DNA of 64,000 bases from DATCZS01 sp036525795 (GCA_036525795.1 DATCZS010000148.1:1-64000); one strand, 5' to 3'. Shown: positions 34,839 to 43,111, counted from the first letter of the stretch. Translations and numbers: made by a program. The notes: generated from the sequence alone by a model not told the origin.

Positions 34839-34848
34839 AGGGTACCCT
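34839..34848. promoter_or_regulatory. Palindromic bidirectional -10 element with mirror-image leaderless starts
   Basis: AGGGTACCCT is a perfect 10-bp palindrome that reads TACCCT on both strands. To the left, 6 nt separate it from the ATG of the phosphotransferase gene (34832, minus). To the right, 6 nt separate it from the GTG of the DUF885 gene (34855, plus). The two start codons are only 22 nt apart, so each transcript must begin at or within a base or two of its start codon, and any -35 contacts lie inside the opposite coding region. Confidence 0.7.
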
Positions 34849-34854
34849 CCCGCC

Positions 34855-36528
34855 GTGGCCTTGCCCTTCGACATCAGCGACCGGTACGTCTCCGACCTGG
34901 CGCACGCGTTTGCGCCTCTCGCAACGATGCTCGGGGTTCCCGGACTCGATGACCGATGGATGGACCTGTCACCCGGCGGCCGCGCCCTGGTCGCCGAGAT
35001 TCACGCCTCCGCCCGCGACTCCATGGCCCCGCATCTCGATCACCCGGACGCCGATCAGGCGCTCGCCGCCCAGGTGGTGCACGGATATGCGAAGGGCCGG
35101 GTCGAGGAGTTCGAGCTCGGTGATGTGTATCGCGATCTCGCTCACGTTTCCTGCAGCTTCGAGTACTTCCGGGATCTCTTCGATCTCATGGATCCGACCT
35201 CGGTGGAGGGCGTCGAACCGATCATCGAACGACTGGACAGGGTGGCCGGGGCATACGCCGGCTACCGGGAGGGTCTCGAACACGGGATCGCCAACGGATG
35301 GGTGGCGGCGGAACGGCAGGTGCGTTCGGTGATCTCTCAGGCGCAGGCGCTGGGCGGAACGGGATCGGCGTATCACCAACTCGTCGCCCGGGCCGTGGAA
35401 TCCGCGATCCCCTCCGCGATGGTCGACCGCCTGGCCCGAGCGGTGGAGATCGCCAGGGGCGAGGCGAGCCAGTTCTCGGAGTGGCTCGCAACCCGGTACC
35501 TCCCGCATGCAGACGTCGCCGACGGCGTCGGCCGGGAGCGGTTCGTGCGGCGCGCCAGGGCGTTCCTCGGCGCCGACCTCGACGTGGAGGAGACGTATGC
35601 ATGGGGATGGAGCGAGATCGGCGCCCTGCGGGCCGAGATGCTCCGCGTCGGCGCACAGATCGACCCGAACGCCTCCATCCCCGAACTCGCCCACCGTCTC
35701 GAGACCGATCCGGCGCTGGCGGCTCACAGCCTCGAGGAGTTTCTGCAGTTCGTGGGCGGCCGCCTCGACCGGGCACTGGCCGAGCTGGACGGAGCCCACT
35801 TCGACGTTCCCCCCCCGATCAGGTCGGTGGACGTGAAGGCGGGGCCGGCGGGTGCGCCGCCCGGCGCGTACTACGTCGATTCCTCCGAAGACTTCTCCCG
35901 ACCGGGGACGGTGTACTACTCGGTGGGGACCCGGACGTCGTTCCCGCTCTATCAGGAGGTCTCGACCGCCTACCACGAGGGGTTCCCCGGCCATCACCTC
36001 GAGATCGGGATCGCCAAGGTGAACGCCGCCCGGCTGTCGAGGGCCCAGCGGGGGCTCATCTGGTACCCGGGGTTCGGCGAAGGGTGGGCGCTCTACGCCG
36101 AGCGGCTCATGGACGAGCTCGGCTTCTTCGAACGGCCCGAATACCGGTTCGGCTACCTGGCGAGCCAGCTGTTCCGAGCCTCCAGGGTGGTGATCGACAT
36201 CGGCCTCCATCTGGGCCTGCTGCTGGATGCGGGTTCGCCCCTCGAACCCGGCTCTGCGTGGAGCCCGGAGCTGGGCGCGAAGTTCCTCCGCGAGGTCGCC
36301 CTCCAGCCGCCGGCCGATGCCGCCAGTGAGGTCGACCGGTATCTGGGCTGGCCGGCGCAGGCGATCAGCTACAAGGTGGGCGAGCGCGAGATCCTGTCGA
36401 TTCGAGAAGAGATCCGGGCCAGGGACGGAGCCTCTTTCGATCTGAAGGCGTTCCACTCGATGGTGTTGTCCGGTGGGAACCTGCCGCTGGACGTGCTGCG
36501 AGCACGGGCGACCGGCGTCCGCCGCTGA
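34855..36528 (+). CDS. DUF885 family metalloprotein, probable peptidase
   Basis: 557 residues of the DUF885 family. The conserved metal-site region is TAYHEGFPGHHLEIG (His374, Glu375, His380, His381), followed about 35 residues later by GFGEGWALYAERLMDELG, which supplies the third ligand and the family signature. The long helical N-terminal half resembles M32/M3-type carboxypeptidase folds, so zinc peptidase activity is likely but not proven. There is no signal peptide, so it should be cytoplasmic. The GTG start at 34855 is supported by TACCCT 6 nt upstream; the reading frame before it is the neighbour's promoter. Confidence 0.88.
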   Translation: MALPFDISDRYVSDLAHAFAPLATMLGVPGLDDRWMDLSPGGRALVAEIHASARDSMAPHLDHPDADQALAAQVVHGYAKGRVEEFELGDVYRDLAHVSCSFEYFRDLFDLMDPTSVEGVEPIIERLDRVAGAYAGYREGLEHGIANGWVAAERQVRSVISQAQALGGTGSAYHQLVARAVESAIPSAMVDRLARAVEIARGEASQFSEWLATRYLPHADVADGVGRERFVRRARAFLGADLDVEETYAWGWSEIGALRAEMLRVGAQIDPNASIPELAHRLETDPALAAHSLEEFLQFVGGRLDRALAELDGAHFDVPPPIRSVDVKAGPAGAPPGAYYVDSSEDFSRPGTVYYSVGTRTSFPLYQEVSTAYHEGFPGHHLEIGIAKVNAARLSRAQRGLIWYPGFGEGWALYAERLMDELGFFERPEYRFGYLASQLFRASRVVIDIGLHLGLLLDAGSPLEPGSAWSPELGAKFLREVALQPPADAASEVDRYLGWPAQAISYKVGEREILSIREEIRARDGASFDLKAFHSMVLSGGNLPLDVLRARATGVRR

Positions 36529-36539
36529 CCGGCGCGGCC

Positions 36540-37781
36540 TCAGCAGCCGCTGGAGCGAAGTGTCGGGTAGGGGTTCACGGGACTGCCCGCAACGTGGATC
36601 TCGAAGTGCACGTGCGGTGAAGACCCGATGGCGTTGCCCGAGTCGCCGATGTAGCCGATCACGTCCCCGGCTCGGACCTGGCCACCTGCGCCGAACGCGT
36701 CCATGTGGGTTCCGATGTAGAGGTTGCCGTCTTCGCCTTCCAGCCAGAACTGGAGCCCGCCGATGGTCCCTGTCCGCTGCGTCAGCGTTCCTCCCACCGG
36801 GGCCCTGATCTCGGTGCCTCGCGGGGCGAAGAGGTCGTTGCCCTGGTGGAACCGACCACCGGAGCGGGGGAATCCCCAGTCGTTGAAATAGCGGGCACCG
36901 GTGACGGGACACACCCATCCGACCCCGGGCACTTCGAGCGACAGGCCGATCTGGATCAGATTGGGATTGGCGATCCCGTTGCGTTCGGTCAGGTCCGCCA
37001 GCGTCGTGCCGTAGGCGCCGGCGATCCCCGACAGCGTTTCTCCCGCAGCCACGAGGTGGATGCCGGTGGTCGGCATCGAGGCGATCACCGGGTCGACAGC
37101 CCGGTCGGAGACGACCAGCGTGGCTCCCGAGTAGATCACGTTGGTGTTGGTGATCCCGTTGGCAGACGCCAGTGCCGAGGCGCTGATGCCGTACTTCCGT
37201 GCGATCCCCGCCAGCGACTCACCGGGCTGGACGACGTGGGTGACGGTCGCCACCTTCGGGGGGTCGGGCTGCTCGCCGGCGACGGGGGATGCGCCGCCCG
37301 CGGGGGCGGGGTCGTCGCCGGAAGGAGGCTGCTCGCCGGCCGGCGCCCCCCGGGGGGGAGCCGCCGCCCCCTGGGAGGGGATCGCCAGAACCTGGCCGAC
37401 GTAGATGCGGTTGGGATTGCGGAGCCCGTTGACCTCGGCGATGCCCGCCACGGTGGAACCGTGGCGAACGGCGATCGACGCCAGGGTGTCTCCGAATGCG
37501 ACGGTGTAGGAAGCCGGCGGCCGGTCGTCCCCCCCGGGGATGACGAGGGTCTGTCCGATCCTGATCAGATTGGGGTTGGAGATGGCGTTCGCCTCTGCCA
37601 GCGCCGCCACCGTCGTGCCGTTGTCGGCGGCGATGCGCGCCAGGGTGTCGCCGGGGCGGACCTCGTACGAGGCGGAGGCCACCCCGACCATGATCAACGC
37701 GAGGGCTCCCGCCCCGAGCGCGCGGAAACGACGTCGGCGATGGGTCGAATTCTCCGAAGACTCGGCTCTGACTGCGGGCAT
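36540..37781 (-). CDS. LysM-repeat M23 family peptidoglycan peptidase
   Basis: 413 residues. A basic N-terminus and one membrane helix (RALGAGALALIMVGVASA) place it at the cell surface. Four LysM modules follow (starting near SYEVRPGDTLARIA, SYTVAFGDTLASIA, THVVQPGESLAGIA and HLVAAGETLSGIA), with a Pro/Gly-rich spacer after the second. The C-terminal M23 domain has GGRFHQGNDLFAP and HVHFEIH with the zinc ligands, so it may be an active endopeptidase. The ATG at 37781 follows GAGAGAG; an in-frame GTG at 37826 is less likely because it sits inside the TAGTGT -10-like box. It is convergent with the DUF885 gene, 11 nt apart. Confidence 0.92.
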   Translation of the reverse strand: MPAVRAESSENSTHRRRRFRALGAGALALIMVGVASASYEVRPGDTLARIAADNGTTVAALAEANAISNPNLIRIGQTLVIPGGDDRPPASYTVAFGDTLASIAVRHGSTVAGIAEVNGLRNPNRIYVGQVLAIPSQGAAAPPRGAPAGEQPPSGDDPAPAGGASPVAGEQPDPPKVATVTHVVQPGESLAGIARKYGISASALASANGITNTNVIYSGATLVVSDRAVDPVIASMPTTGIHLVAAGETLSGIAGAYGTTLADLTERNGIANPNLIQIGLSLEVPGVGWVCPVTGARYFNDWGFPRSGGRFHQGNDLFAPRGTEIRAPVGGTLTQRTGTIGGLQFWLEGEDGNLYIGTHMDAFGAGGQVRAGDVIGYIGDSGNAIGSSPHVHFEIHVAGSPVNPYPTLRSSGC

Positions 37782-37913
37782 GCTCTCTCTCGAGATGCCC
37801 CTGACTCCGTCCAGTCGAGAAGTCACACTACAGGATGTTCCTCGCGAATTCGAGGCTTCACCCCAGCTCGCGGTGAGCCGTGCCGGGCGGAGCCTCGGCG
37901 GCGGACCCCGGGG

Positions 37914-38945
37914 CTAGGCGCCCGCAGCCGCCCGGACCCGCAGCTGACCGCAGGCGGCGTCGATGTCCCGACCCCGGGTGTCCCGGATGGTGACGTTCAC
38001 CCCGAGGTCCCGCAGCCGTTCGGCGAACCGCTCGATGGCAGGACGCCCGGACGGTCGGTCCGGCGAGAGAGGGGTCGGGTTCATCGCGATGAGATTGACG
38101 TGGGCGCGGAGGCGCCGGGCGATGGGCGCCAGCGTCTCGGCCTGCTCGACGGTGTCGTTCACCCCGTCGAGCATGGTCCACTCGAGCGAGACCCGTCTGC
38201 GCTTCTTGGCGAAGTAGTGGGCGGCGGCGGCCTCCAGCCTGGCCAGCGGGTACCGGCGGTTGATGGGGATGAGTCGGGAGCGCAGGTCGTCGTCGGCGGC
38301 ATGCAGGCTTATCGCCAGATTGACCGGCCATGGCTCCTCGGCCAGGCGGAGGATGCCCGGCACCACGCCGACGGTGGAGACGGTCAGCGAACGGGCGGAG
38401 ATCCCCATGACCTCGACGATGCGGCGGATGGACTCGCGCACCCTGTCGTAGTTGGCGAGGGGCTCTCCCATGCCCATGTACACGATGTTGGTGACGTGAT
38501 CGGGGGCGCCCGGCATCCCTTCGGCGCGCAGGAACGCCTGCGCCCAGGCAACCTGTGCCACGATCTCGCCCGCTTCGAGATGGCGCTCGAAGCCGAACTG
38601 CCCGGTGGCACAGAAGGTACAGCCGAGCGCGCATCCCGCCTGACTGGACAGGCACAGCGTGGTGCGATCGGGATACCCCATCAGCACCGACTCGATCGCG
38701 GCGCCGTCGGGCGCCCGGAAGAGCCACTTGCGGGTGGTGCCGCCGTCTGCGACCTGTTCCAGTTCCAGTTCGAAAGGCCACAGCCGGCCCGCCAGTTCGT
38801 CCCGCAGGTCGGCAGGGAGGTTGGTCATGTCTCCGGGATCGAACACTGGCGTGTCGTACAGCCACGACCGCAACTGGTCGGCTCGATAGCCGGGGTGGTC
38901 GCCGAGAAGCTCTCCCAGGGCGTCCGGATCGTGGAGATACAGCAC
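37914..38945 (-). CDS. rlmN: 23S rRNA (adenine2503-C2)-methyltransferase RlmN
   Basis: A 343-residue radical-SAM methyltransferase that modifies A2503 of 23S rRNA and A37 of some tRNAs. The cluster motif is CALGCTFCATG, GYPDRTTLCLSSQAGC precedes it, NIVYMGMGEPLANY is the SAM-binding GGE-like region, and the C-terminal cysteine is in DIDAACGQLR. The N-terminal adaptor (YRADQLRSWLYD) is present from the GTG at 38945, which lies 4 nt after the stop of the small helix-hairpin-helix gene, so translation is probably coupled. The longer open frame upstream is that neighbour's sequence in another frame. Confidence 0.96.
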   Translation of the reverse strand: MLYLHDPDALGELLGDHPGYRADQLRSWLYDTPVFDPGDMTNLPADLRDELAGRLWPFELELEQVADGGTTRKWLFRAPDGAAIESVLMGYPDRTTLCLSSQAGCALGCTFCATGQFGFERHLEAGEIVAQVAWAQAFLRAEGMPGAPDHVTNIVYMGMGEPLANYDRVRESIRRIVEVMGISARSLTVSTVGVVPGILRLAEEPWPVNLAISLHAADDDLRSRLIPINRRYPLARLEAAAAHYFAKKRRRVSLEWTMLDGVNDTVEQAETLAPIARRLRAHVNLIAMNPTPLSPDRPSGRPAIERFAERLRDLGVNVTIRDTRGRDIDAACGQLRVRAAAGA

Positions 38946-38949
38946 TCGT

Positions 38950-39297
38950 TCAGCCGGTGACGAACGTCGAGGCCTGCACGACCCAGTCCTCGGCCCGGGA
39001 GGCAGGGACACCGGCGAGCTCCGCCACCCGATCGACCCCGGCACCTGCCAGGTCGCCGAAGGTCAGGATCCCGCCGCCCGCGAGTCGCTCGGAGAACACG
39101 GGTCCGATTCCCGTGATAGCGGTGAGGTCGTCCGGGGAGCTCACCGCGGGCGGGGGAGCCGACGGGGGTGTCACCACGCGGAAGCGAGGCGGTTCGGGTT
39201 CGCGCGGGGCGGTGATCGAGATGAGGCGATCGCGCATGGCCCACACCACTGCCGCGACCCCGCCCACCACTCCGAGGATGCGCGCCAATCGTTTCAC
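38950..39297 (-). CDS. Small membrane-anchored helix-hairpin-helix protein
   Basis: 115 residues: an N-terminal membrane helix (LARILGVVGGVAAVVWAM), a Pro-rich linker, and a C-terminal helix-hairpin-helix segment DDLTAITGIGPVFSERLAGG of the kind found in many small bacterial HhH proteins and in DNA-repair enzymes. Whether it binds DNA at the membrane or uses the fold for protein contacts is unknown. TAGCAT ends 7 nt before the GTG start (leaderless pattern). It is followed 4 nt later by rlmN on the same strand. Confidence 0.75.
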   Translation of the reverse strand: MKRLARILGVVGGVAAVVWAMRDRLISITAPREPEPPRFRVVTPPSAPPPAVSSPDDLTAITGIGPVFSERLAGGGILTFGDLAGAGVDRVAELAGVPASRAEDWVVQASTFVTG

Positions 39298-39304
39298 GAG
39301 GTGA

Positions 39305-39310
39305 ATGCTA
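39305..39310 (-). promoter_or_regulatory. -10 box, leaderless HhH-rlmN operon
   Basis: Minus-strand TAGCAT ends 7 nt before the GTG at 39297; no ribosome binding site intervenes. Confidence 0.55.
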
Positions 39311-39400
39311 CCCCGGGGCGACGGTCGTGCCCGCCCTCTCCCGGCGGTTCCCGGACGAAGGGCGTCTCGGGGCCGGGTCTCGACCGAGACCGGCGACGGG

Positions 39401-39406
39401 TACCGT
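39401..39406 (+). promoter_or_regulatory. -10 box of the LLM oxidoreductase gene
   Basis: TACCGT places the transcription start near 39413, leaving a short leader of about 16 nt that contains GGAGGA 8 nt before the ATG at 39429. Confidence 0.45.
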
Positions 39407-39428
39407 GGACGTCTGGAGGACCCGCATC

Positions 39429-40442
39429 ATGAAGATCGACTTCTACTTCCCTCCCCAGCCGGTATCGGCTGCTCCGGCGGCCGCGCTCCGCGCCAGGGAG
39501 CTGGGCTTCGACGGCTTCTTCACCGCCGAGACGGCGCACGATCCGTTCCTTCCGCTGGCGGCGGCGGCCATCGCCCAGCCCGACCTTGACCTCGGCACGG
39601 CCATCTCGGTGGCGTTCCCCCGCTCTCCGATGGTCATGGCGCAGACCGCCTGGGACCTGGCCGGCCTCACGAACGGCCGCTTCATCCTGGGACTCGGAAC
39701 CCAGGTCAAGGCCCACATCGTGCGGCGATTCGGCATGGAGTGGACGAATGCCGCCGGGCGCATGCGCGACTACATCGGTGCGCTGCGGGCGGTGTGGGAC
39801 TCCTTCCAGACCGGAGAGCCGCTGCGCTACCGGAGCGAGCACTACACGCTGTCGCTGCTCACCCCGTTCTTCGCCCCCGAGCCGATGGAGTGGGCGGACA
39901 TCCCGGTTGCCATCGCCGGGGTGGGCCCGGGTCTGTCCCGGCTCGCCGGTGAGGTGTGCGACGGATTCCACGTTCACCCCTTCCACACCGTGCGCTATCT
40001 CGACGAGGTGGTCGTACCCAACGTCGCCGCCGGGGCGGTTGCGGCCGGTCGCAGTCCACAGCACGTGGATCTGATCTCCACGGTGTTCGTGGTCACCGGC
40101 CGCGACGAGGCGGAGATGCAGCGCACGCGCGAGTCGGTGCGCGCCCAGATCGCCTTCTACGCATCGACCCCCTCGTACCGGGTGGTGCTGGATGTGCACG
40201 GCTGGGACTTCGGGGACGAGTTGAACGCGCTCAGCCGCCGCGGGGCGTGGCAGGAGATGGCGGCGCTGGTCCCCGATGAGGTCCTCGACGAGGTGGCGGT
40301 GGTCGCACCCGTCGACGAGGTCGGGTCGGCGATCAAGGCCCGCTACGGGGACCGGCTTGCCCGCGTCGGCTACTACACGCCGCCAGGCGGCGTCTCGCTG
40401 TCCGACGGCGAGCTGAGCGGCATCGTCGCCGACACCCGGTGA
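39429..40442 (+). CDS. LLM-class F420-dependent oxidoreductase
   Basis: A 337-residue luciferase-like TIM-barrel oxidoreductase. AAALRARELGFDGFFTAETAHDPFLPL, ISVAFPRSPMVMAQTAWDL and GRFILGLGTQVKAHIVRRFGMEW follow the order of the actinobacterial F420-binding LLM subfamily, and the C-terminal VLDVHGWDFGDELNALSRRG fits the same group. The cofactor is probably F420H2 rather than FMN, by family; the substrate is unknown. GGAGGA lies 8 nt before the ATG at 39429. Its stop and that of ggt lie in a small shared hairpin (TGAGC/GCTCA, 40440-40454). Confidence 0.87.
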   Translation: MKIDFYFPPQPVSAAPAAALRARELGFDGFFTAETAHDPFLPLAAAAIAQPDLDLGTAISVAFPRSPMVMAQTAWDLAGLTNGRFILGLGTQVKAHIVRRFGMEWTNAAGRMRDYIGALRAVWDSFQTGEPLRYRSEHYTLSLLTPFFAPEPMEWADIPVAIAGVGPGLSRLAGEVCDGFHVHPFHTVRYLDEVVVPNVAAGAVAAGRSPQHVDLISTVFVVTGRDEAEMQRTRESVRAQIAFYASTPSYRVVLDVHGWDFGDELNALSRRGAWQEMAALVPDEVLDEVAVVAPVDEVGSAIKARYGDRLARVGYYTPPGGVSLSDGELSGIVADTR

Positions 40443-40451
40443 GCCGGCCGC

Positions 40452-42026
40452 TCAGTGCGCCGCCGCCGCCGAGGTGTCGACCCGGGGATCGGCGGCCCCC
40501 GTGCGGAGCCCGGCCGCGTCGACGGTGATCATCGACACCGGTCCGTAGCTGCCTGCGGGCGGTCCGGCCACCTCGATGCGATGGCCCCTCCGTGCCAGCG
40601 ACTCCACCACCGATGTGCTCACCGTCGACTCGACCAGCACGGACGGGGGAGCGCCGGGGCCGAACTCGCTCATCTTCCAGCGACCGGTGCGTTGAGCGGC
40701 GGCAGGGGAGAGCCCCTGGCCGAAGACCAGCGAGGCCATCTGGGCGACGAACTGGGGTTGTTGGTGGCCTCCGCGGGTCCCGAGCATGGCTGCCAGTGTG
40801 CCTCGCCCGGTCCACAGCGACGGCGACAGCGTGTGCAACGGACGTTTCCCCGGCGCCAGCTCGTTGGGGTGCCCTGGCCGAAGGTCGAAGCCCTCGCCCC
40901 TGTTGTGCAGGATGAGTCCCGTGTCGCCTGCCCCGATGCCGCTTCCCAGGCCCCGGAAGTTCGACTGCATGAGGGACACGCCCATGCCTGCGGAGTCGAC
41001 GGTGCACATGTAGGCGGTACCTCCCGGCCCTGGCCCCGGTGGCGGCCAGGCCCCGGCGCGCTCTGGGTCGATCCGGTCGGCCCGTTCGGCCAGAAGGGAG
41101 GGATCGAGCAGTTGTCGCCACGACCGCCCCGCATGGCGGGGATCGGCCAGCACCTCGTTTCGCTCCCATGCGAAGGATCGATACGCCTCGATCAGCAGAT
41201 GGGCGCGGTCGCTCTCGTCGGGGACCGCACCGTCTGTGAGGCGCTCGTACGCCGCCAGCGTCGCCAGGATCAGATACCCCTGTGAGGGCGGTGGCATGGT
41301 CCACCCGGTCAGCCCGAACACCTCGAGGGTGGCGGGCTCGACCCACTCCGGTGCGTATGCAGAGAGATCGGCGGTCGTGATGCGGCCGTCCACTGCCCGG
41401 CAGATGGCCTCGGCGACCCTCCCCTGGTAGAAGGCGGCGGCGCCCCGGTGTGCGACCTCGCTCAGCGTGGTGGCCAGGTTGTGTCTGACGACCCGTTCGC
41501 CCGGATGGGCTGGACGGCCACCCGGGAGGATCTCGGCTCCCCCCGCCCCGGTCCGTATCGTGTCGTGGGAGGCGACCGTCGCCCTGACGAGTTCGTTCGA
41601 GGCGGGGAAGCCTTCCCTGGCCAGCCGGATGGCGGGTTGGAGCAGGTCTTCGAGAGGCAGTCGCCCATGGCGAAGATGGAGCGCCGCCCACCCGGCGACA
41701 CACCCGGGAATCGTGATCGACGCCGGATGGCGGGAAGGGATCTCCGTGAGTCCTTCCCGTCTGAGTTCGTCCGGGTCGGCGTTCGATCCGGCCGTTCCGG
41801 CGGCGTCGAGCGCCTCGGGCCGGTCCATTCCGGGAACCCACACCAGGGCAAACAGATCGCCACCGATGCCGCAGGTCTCCGGAGCCACCACTCCCTGCAC
41901 CGCATTGGCTGCGATGGCCGCGTCCGCCGCGGTCCCTCCCTTCGACAGCATGTCCATCCCTGCCTGGGTGGCGAGCACGTGGGGGCTGACCACCATCCCG
42001 CCGAAGCCGTGGACGTCCGGGCTCAT
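40452..42026 (-). CDS. ggt: Gamma-glutamyltransferase family protein
   Basis: A 524-residue Ntn-hydrolase precursor of the gamma-glutamyltranspeptidase family. NAVQGVVAPETCGIGGDLFALVW and SITIPGCVAGWAALH are large-subunit landmarks, and the probable autocleavage/nucleophile threonine lies in GPGGTAYMCTVD before the small subunit (LMQSNFRGLGSGI, MLGTRGGHQQPQFV). The small subunit has GTRGGHQQPQ where classical GGT has GSPGGSRI, so it may be a related acylase or cephalosporin-acylase-like subgroup. No signal peptide is visible, unusual for classical GGT. The ATG at 42026 is the best of several in-frame choices; no ribosome binding site supports it. Confidence 0.85.
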   Translation of the reverse strand: MSPDVHGFGGMVVSPHVLATQAGMDMLSKGGTAADAAIAANAVQGVVAPETCGIGGDLFALVWVPGMDRPEALDAAGTAGSNADPDELRREGLTEIPSRHPASITIPGCVAGWAALHLRHGRLPLEDLLQPAIRLAREGFPASNELVRATVASHDTIRTGAGGAEILPGGRPAHPGERVVRHNLATTLSEVAHRGAAAFYQGRVAEAICRAVDGRITTADLSAYAPEWVEPATLEVFGLTGWTMPPPSQGYLILATLAAYERLTDGAVPDESDRAHLLIEAYRSFAWERNEVLADPRHAGRSWRQLLDPSLLAERADRIDPERAGAWPPPGPGPGGTAYMCTVDSAGMGVSLMQSNFRGLGSGIGAGDTGLILHNRGEGFDLRPGHPNELAPGKRPLHTLSPSLWTGRGTLAAMLGTRGGHQQPQFVAQMASLVFGQGLSPAAAQRTGRWKMSEFGPGAPPSVLVESTVSTSVVESLARRGHRIEVAGPPAGSYGPVSMITVDAAGLRTGAADPRVDTSAAAAH

Positions 42027-42057
42027 CGTGGAGGCGTCCGTGGGAGTGCGCGCCGGC

Positions 42058-42678
42058 TCACGTCCGGCGGAGGGTCGGCACCTGGCGGTTGAGGGCATCG
42101 AGCACGGCCCTCACCATGGCCCGCGAGGCGTCGTCCCCCACGAGAGCGGAGCCGATCACCATCCGTTCGTGTCCTCCGAGGACGAGCACGACCTGGGCGA
42201 TGGCGACGTTCTCCGAACCGATCCGCGGGGTGGCGACGGCGGTCACCCCCAGGGCGGCGGCCTCGTCGAGCGCCTGCTCGATGGCGGCGATCGTCGCCTC
42301 TGCGACGAGCTGCAGTCGCGTGCTCGAGGCGTGGGGTCCGGTGGCGGTTCCCACCAGTTTGGCGTCGCGCCACGAGAGGACGACCGACACGGTCATTCGC
42401 GATCCGTCGATCCGCTCGGCGACGTCTTCGACGAGCGGCCGGTCGCGATTGGCCAGATCGGGGCTCTCGAACTGGACGATGGAGATGACCCGGCGGTCGA
42501 TCTCGACGTCGAAACCGGCCAGCGCAACCGACTGGACGTCGCGCACGAGTTGCTTGGCGGGCTTCCCCGATGAGGCGAGGACGTGCACCTCGGTCACCGT
42601 GTTGCCGTTCACCACGACCCGGGCGTGCTCCACCTCCGGGAGCCGGCCGATGGCATTCTCGAGTGCTTTCCGATCCAT
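42058..42678 (-). CDS. Conserved-looking hypothetical protein
   Basis: 206 residues, family not recognised. The sequence is even in composition and shows two halves: residues 1-75 (ALENAIGRLPEVEHARVVVN, then SVALAGFDVEIDRRVISIVQ) look like a small alpha/beta module, and residues about 90-200 (MTVSVVLSWRDAKLVGTATG, LQLVAEATIAAIEQAL, VAIAQVVLVLGGHERMVIGS) another. There are no membrane segments, signal peptide or catalytic motifs. TACGCT ends 8 nt before the ATG at 42678, matching the leaderless pattern and supporting this start over the longer open frame. It is followed by ggt on the same strand after 31 nt. Confidence 0.68.
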   Translation of the reverse strand: MDRKALENAIGRLPEVEHARVVVNGNTVTEVHVLASSGKPAKQLVRDVQSVALAGFDVEIDRRVISIVQFESPDLANRDRPLVEDVAERIDGSRMTVSVVLSWRDAKLVGTATGPHASSTRLQLVAEATIAAIEQALDEAAALGVTAVATPRIGSENVAIAQVVLVLGGHERMVIGSALVGDDASRAMVRAVLDALNRQVPTLRRT

Positions 42679-42686
42679 TGGCACGG

Positions 42687-42692
42687 AGCGTA
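42687..42692 (-). promoter_or_regulatory. -10 box of the hypothetical gene
   Basis: Minus-strand TACGCT ends 8 nt before the ATG at 42678; no ribosome binding site is visible. Confidence 0.45.
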
Positions 42693-42722
42693 GCTGCACG
42701 AACGCCCAGGGTGGTGAAGCGG

Positions 42723-42751
42723 TTGATCTGGAGGGTGCGTTCCGATACCCT
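42723..42751 (+). promoter_or_regulatory. Promoter of the HD-domain locus
   Basis: TTGATC (42723-42728), exactly 17 nt, then TACCCT (42746-42751) is the best -35/-10 pair in the window. Transcription would start near 42758, more than 230 nt before the first gene, leaving a long leader. Confidence 0.6.
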
Positions 42752-42757
42752 GCCTCA

Positions 42758-42990
42758 GGTCGGCTCCACGCAGGGGGGTCGGCGGGGCCACGGCGCTGCG
42801 TGGTTCGGGAGGGCGGATCTGCGGATAGGGGCCTCACCGTTTGACAAGTGAGGTTTCCCGACTTCTTGGTCGGGAAAGAAGGGAGAGCCCGGCCGGCGGT
42901 TTCAGCCCACGAGCAATCACCGAGAGCGGAGCGGATCGACGCGTCGGCGAGTGCGCCGGCGAGTCATACACCATCGAGGTGATGGCCTGG
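42758..42990 (+). other. Long structured 5' leader ahead of the micropeptide and HD genes
   Basis: About 233 nt without a convincing gene (the whole gap is 42679-42990). Two hairpins stand side by side: CCTCAC/GTGAGG (42832-42853, 10-nt loop) and TTTCCCGAC/GTCGGGAAA (42854-42877, loop TTCTTG, 9 perfect bp). The segment after them is purine-rich (GAAGGGAGAGCCCGG) and ends with GAGGTGAT, a perfect match to the anti-Shine-Dalgarno. I recognise no known riboswitch consensus. It may be a new cis-regulatory RNA or a long leader with processing sites. Confidence 0.45.
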
Positions 42991-43080
42991 ATGAAGAGCA
43001 AGCTCGTTCGAATCACAACGGCCGTAGGCGGCCTCGCGACACTGATCGTGGCGGGGTCCGCCACCTTCAAGATCGGGTGA
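42991..43080 (+). CDS. Hydrophobic 29-residue micropeptide
   Basis: The frame encodes MKSKLVRITTAVGGLATLIVAGSATFKIG: a basic start, one hydrophobic segment of about 15 residues, and a short polar tail. GAGGTGAT at 42976-42983 is a strong ribosome binding site, though 11 nt from this ATG by AGG; an in-frame ATG at 42982 would add MAW but is too close. It could be a small membrane protein, or a secreted peptide cleaved after GSA to release a short tail. Nothing confirms translation beyond frame and binding site. It lies 31 nt before the first HD-domain gene. Confidence 0.55.
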   Translation: MKSKLVRITTAVGGLATLIVAGSATFKIG

Positions 43081-43111
43081 TTCTGCCGGTCGGGCAATCC
43101 TGAAAGGTCCC

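Noticed and set aside
42841..42846. TTGACA as a -35 box
   Set aside because: It matches the consensus perfectly, but no -10 lies 16-18 nt downstream (TCTTGG there), and it falls in the loop and closing base of a hairpin in the leader.
42758..42990. The leader as a known riboswitch (c-di-GMP types, ydaO c-di-AMP, SAM, TPP) or SRP RNA
   Set aside because: I compared remembered consensus cores and found none. Two hairpins and a purine stretch alone do not identify a class.
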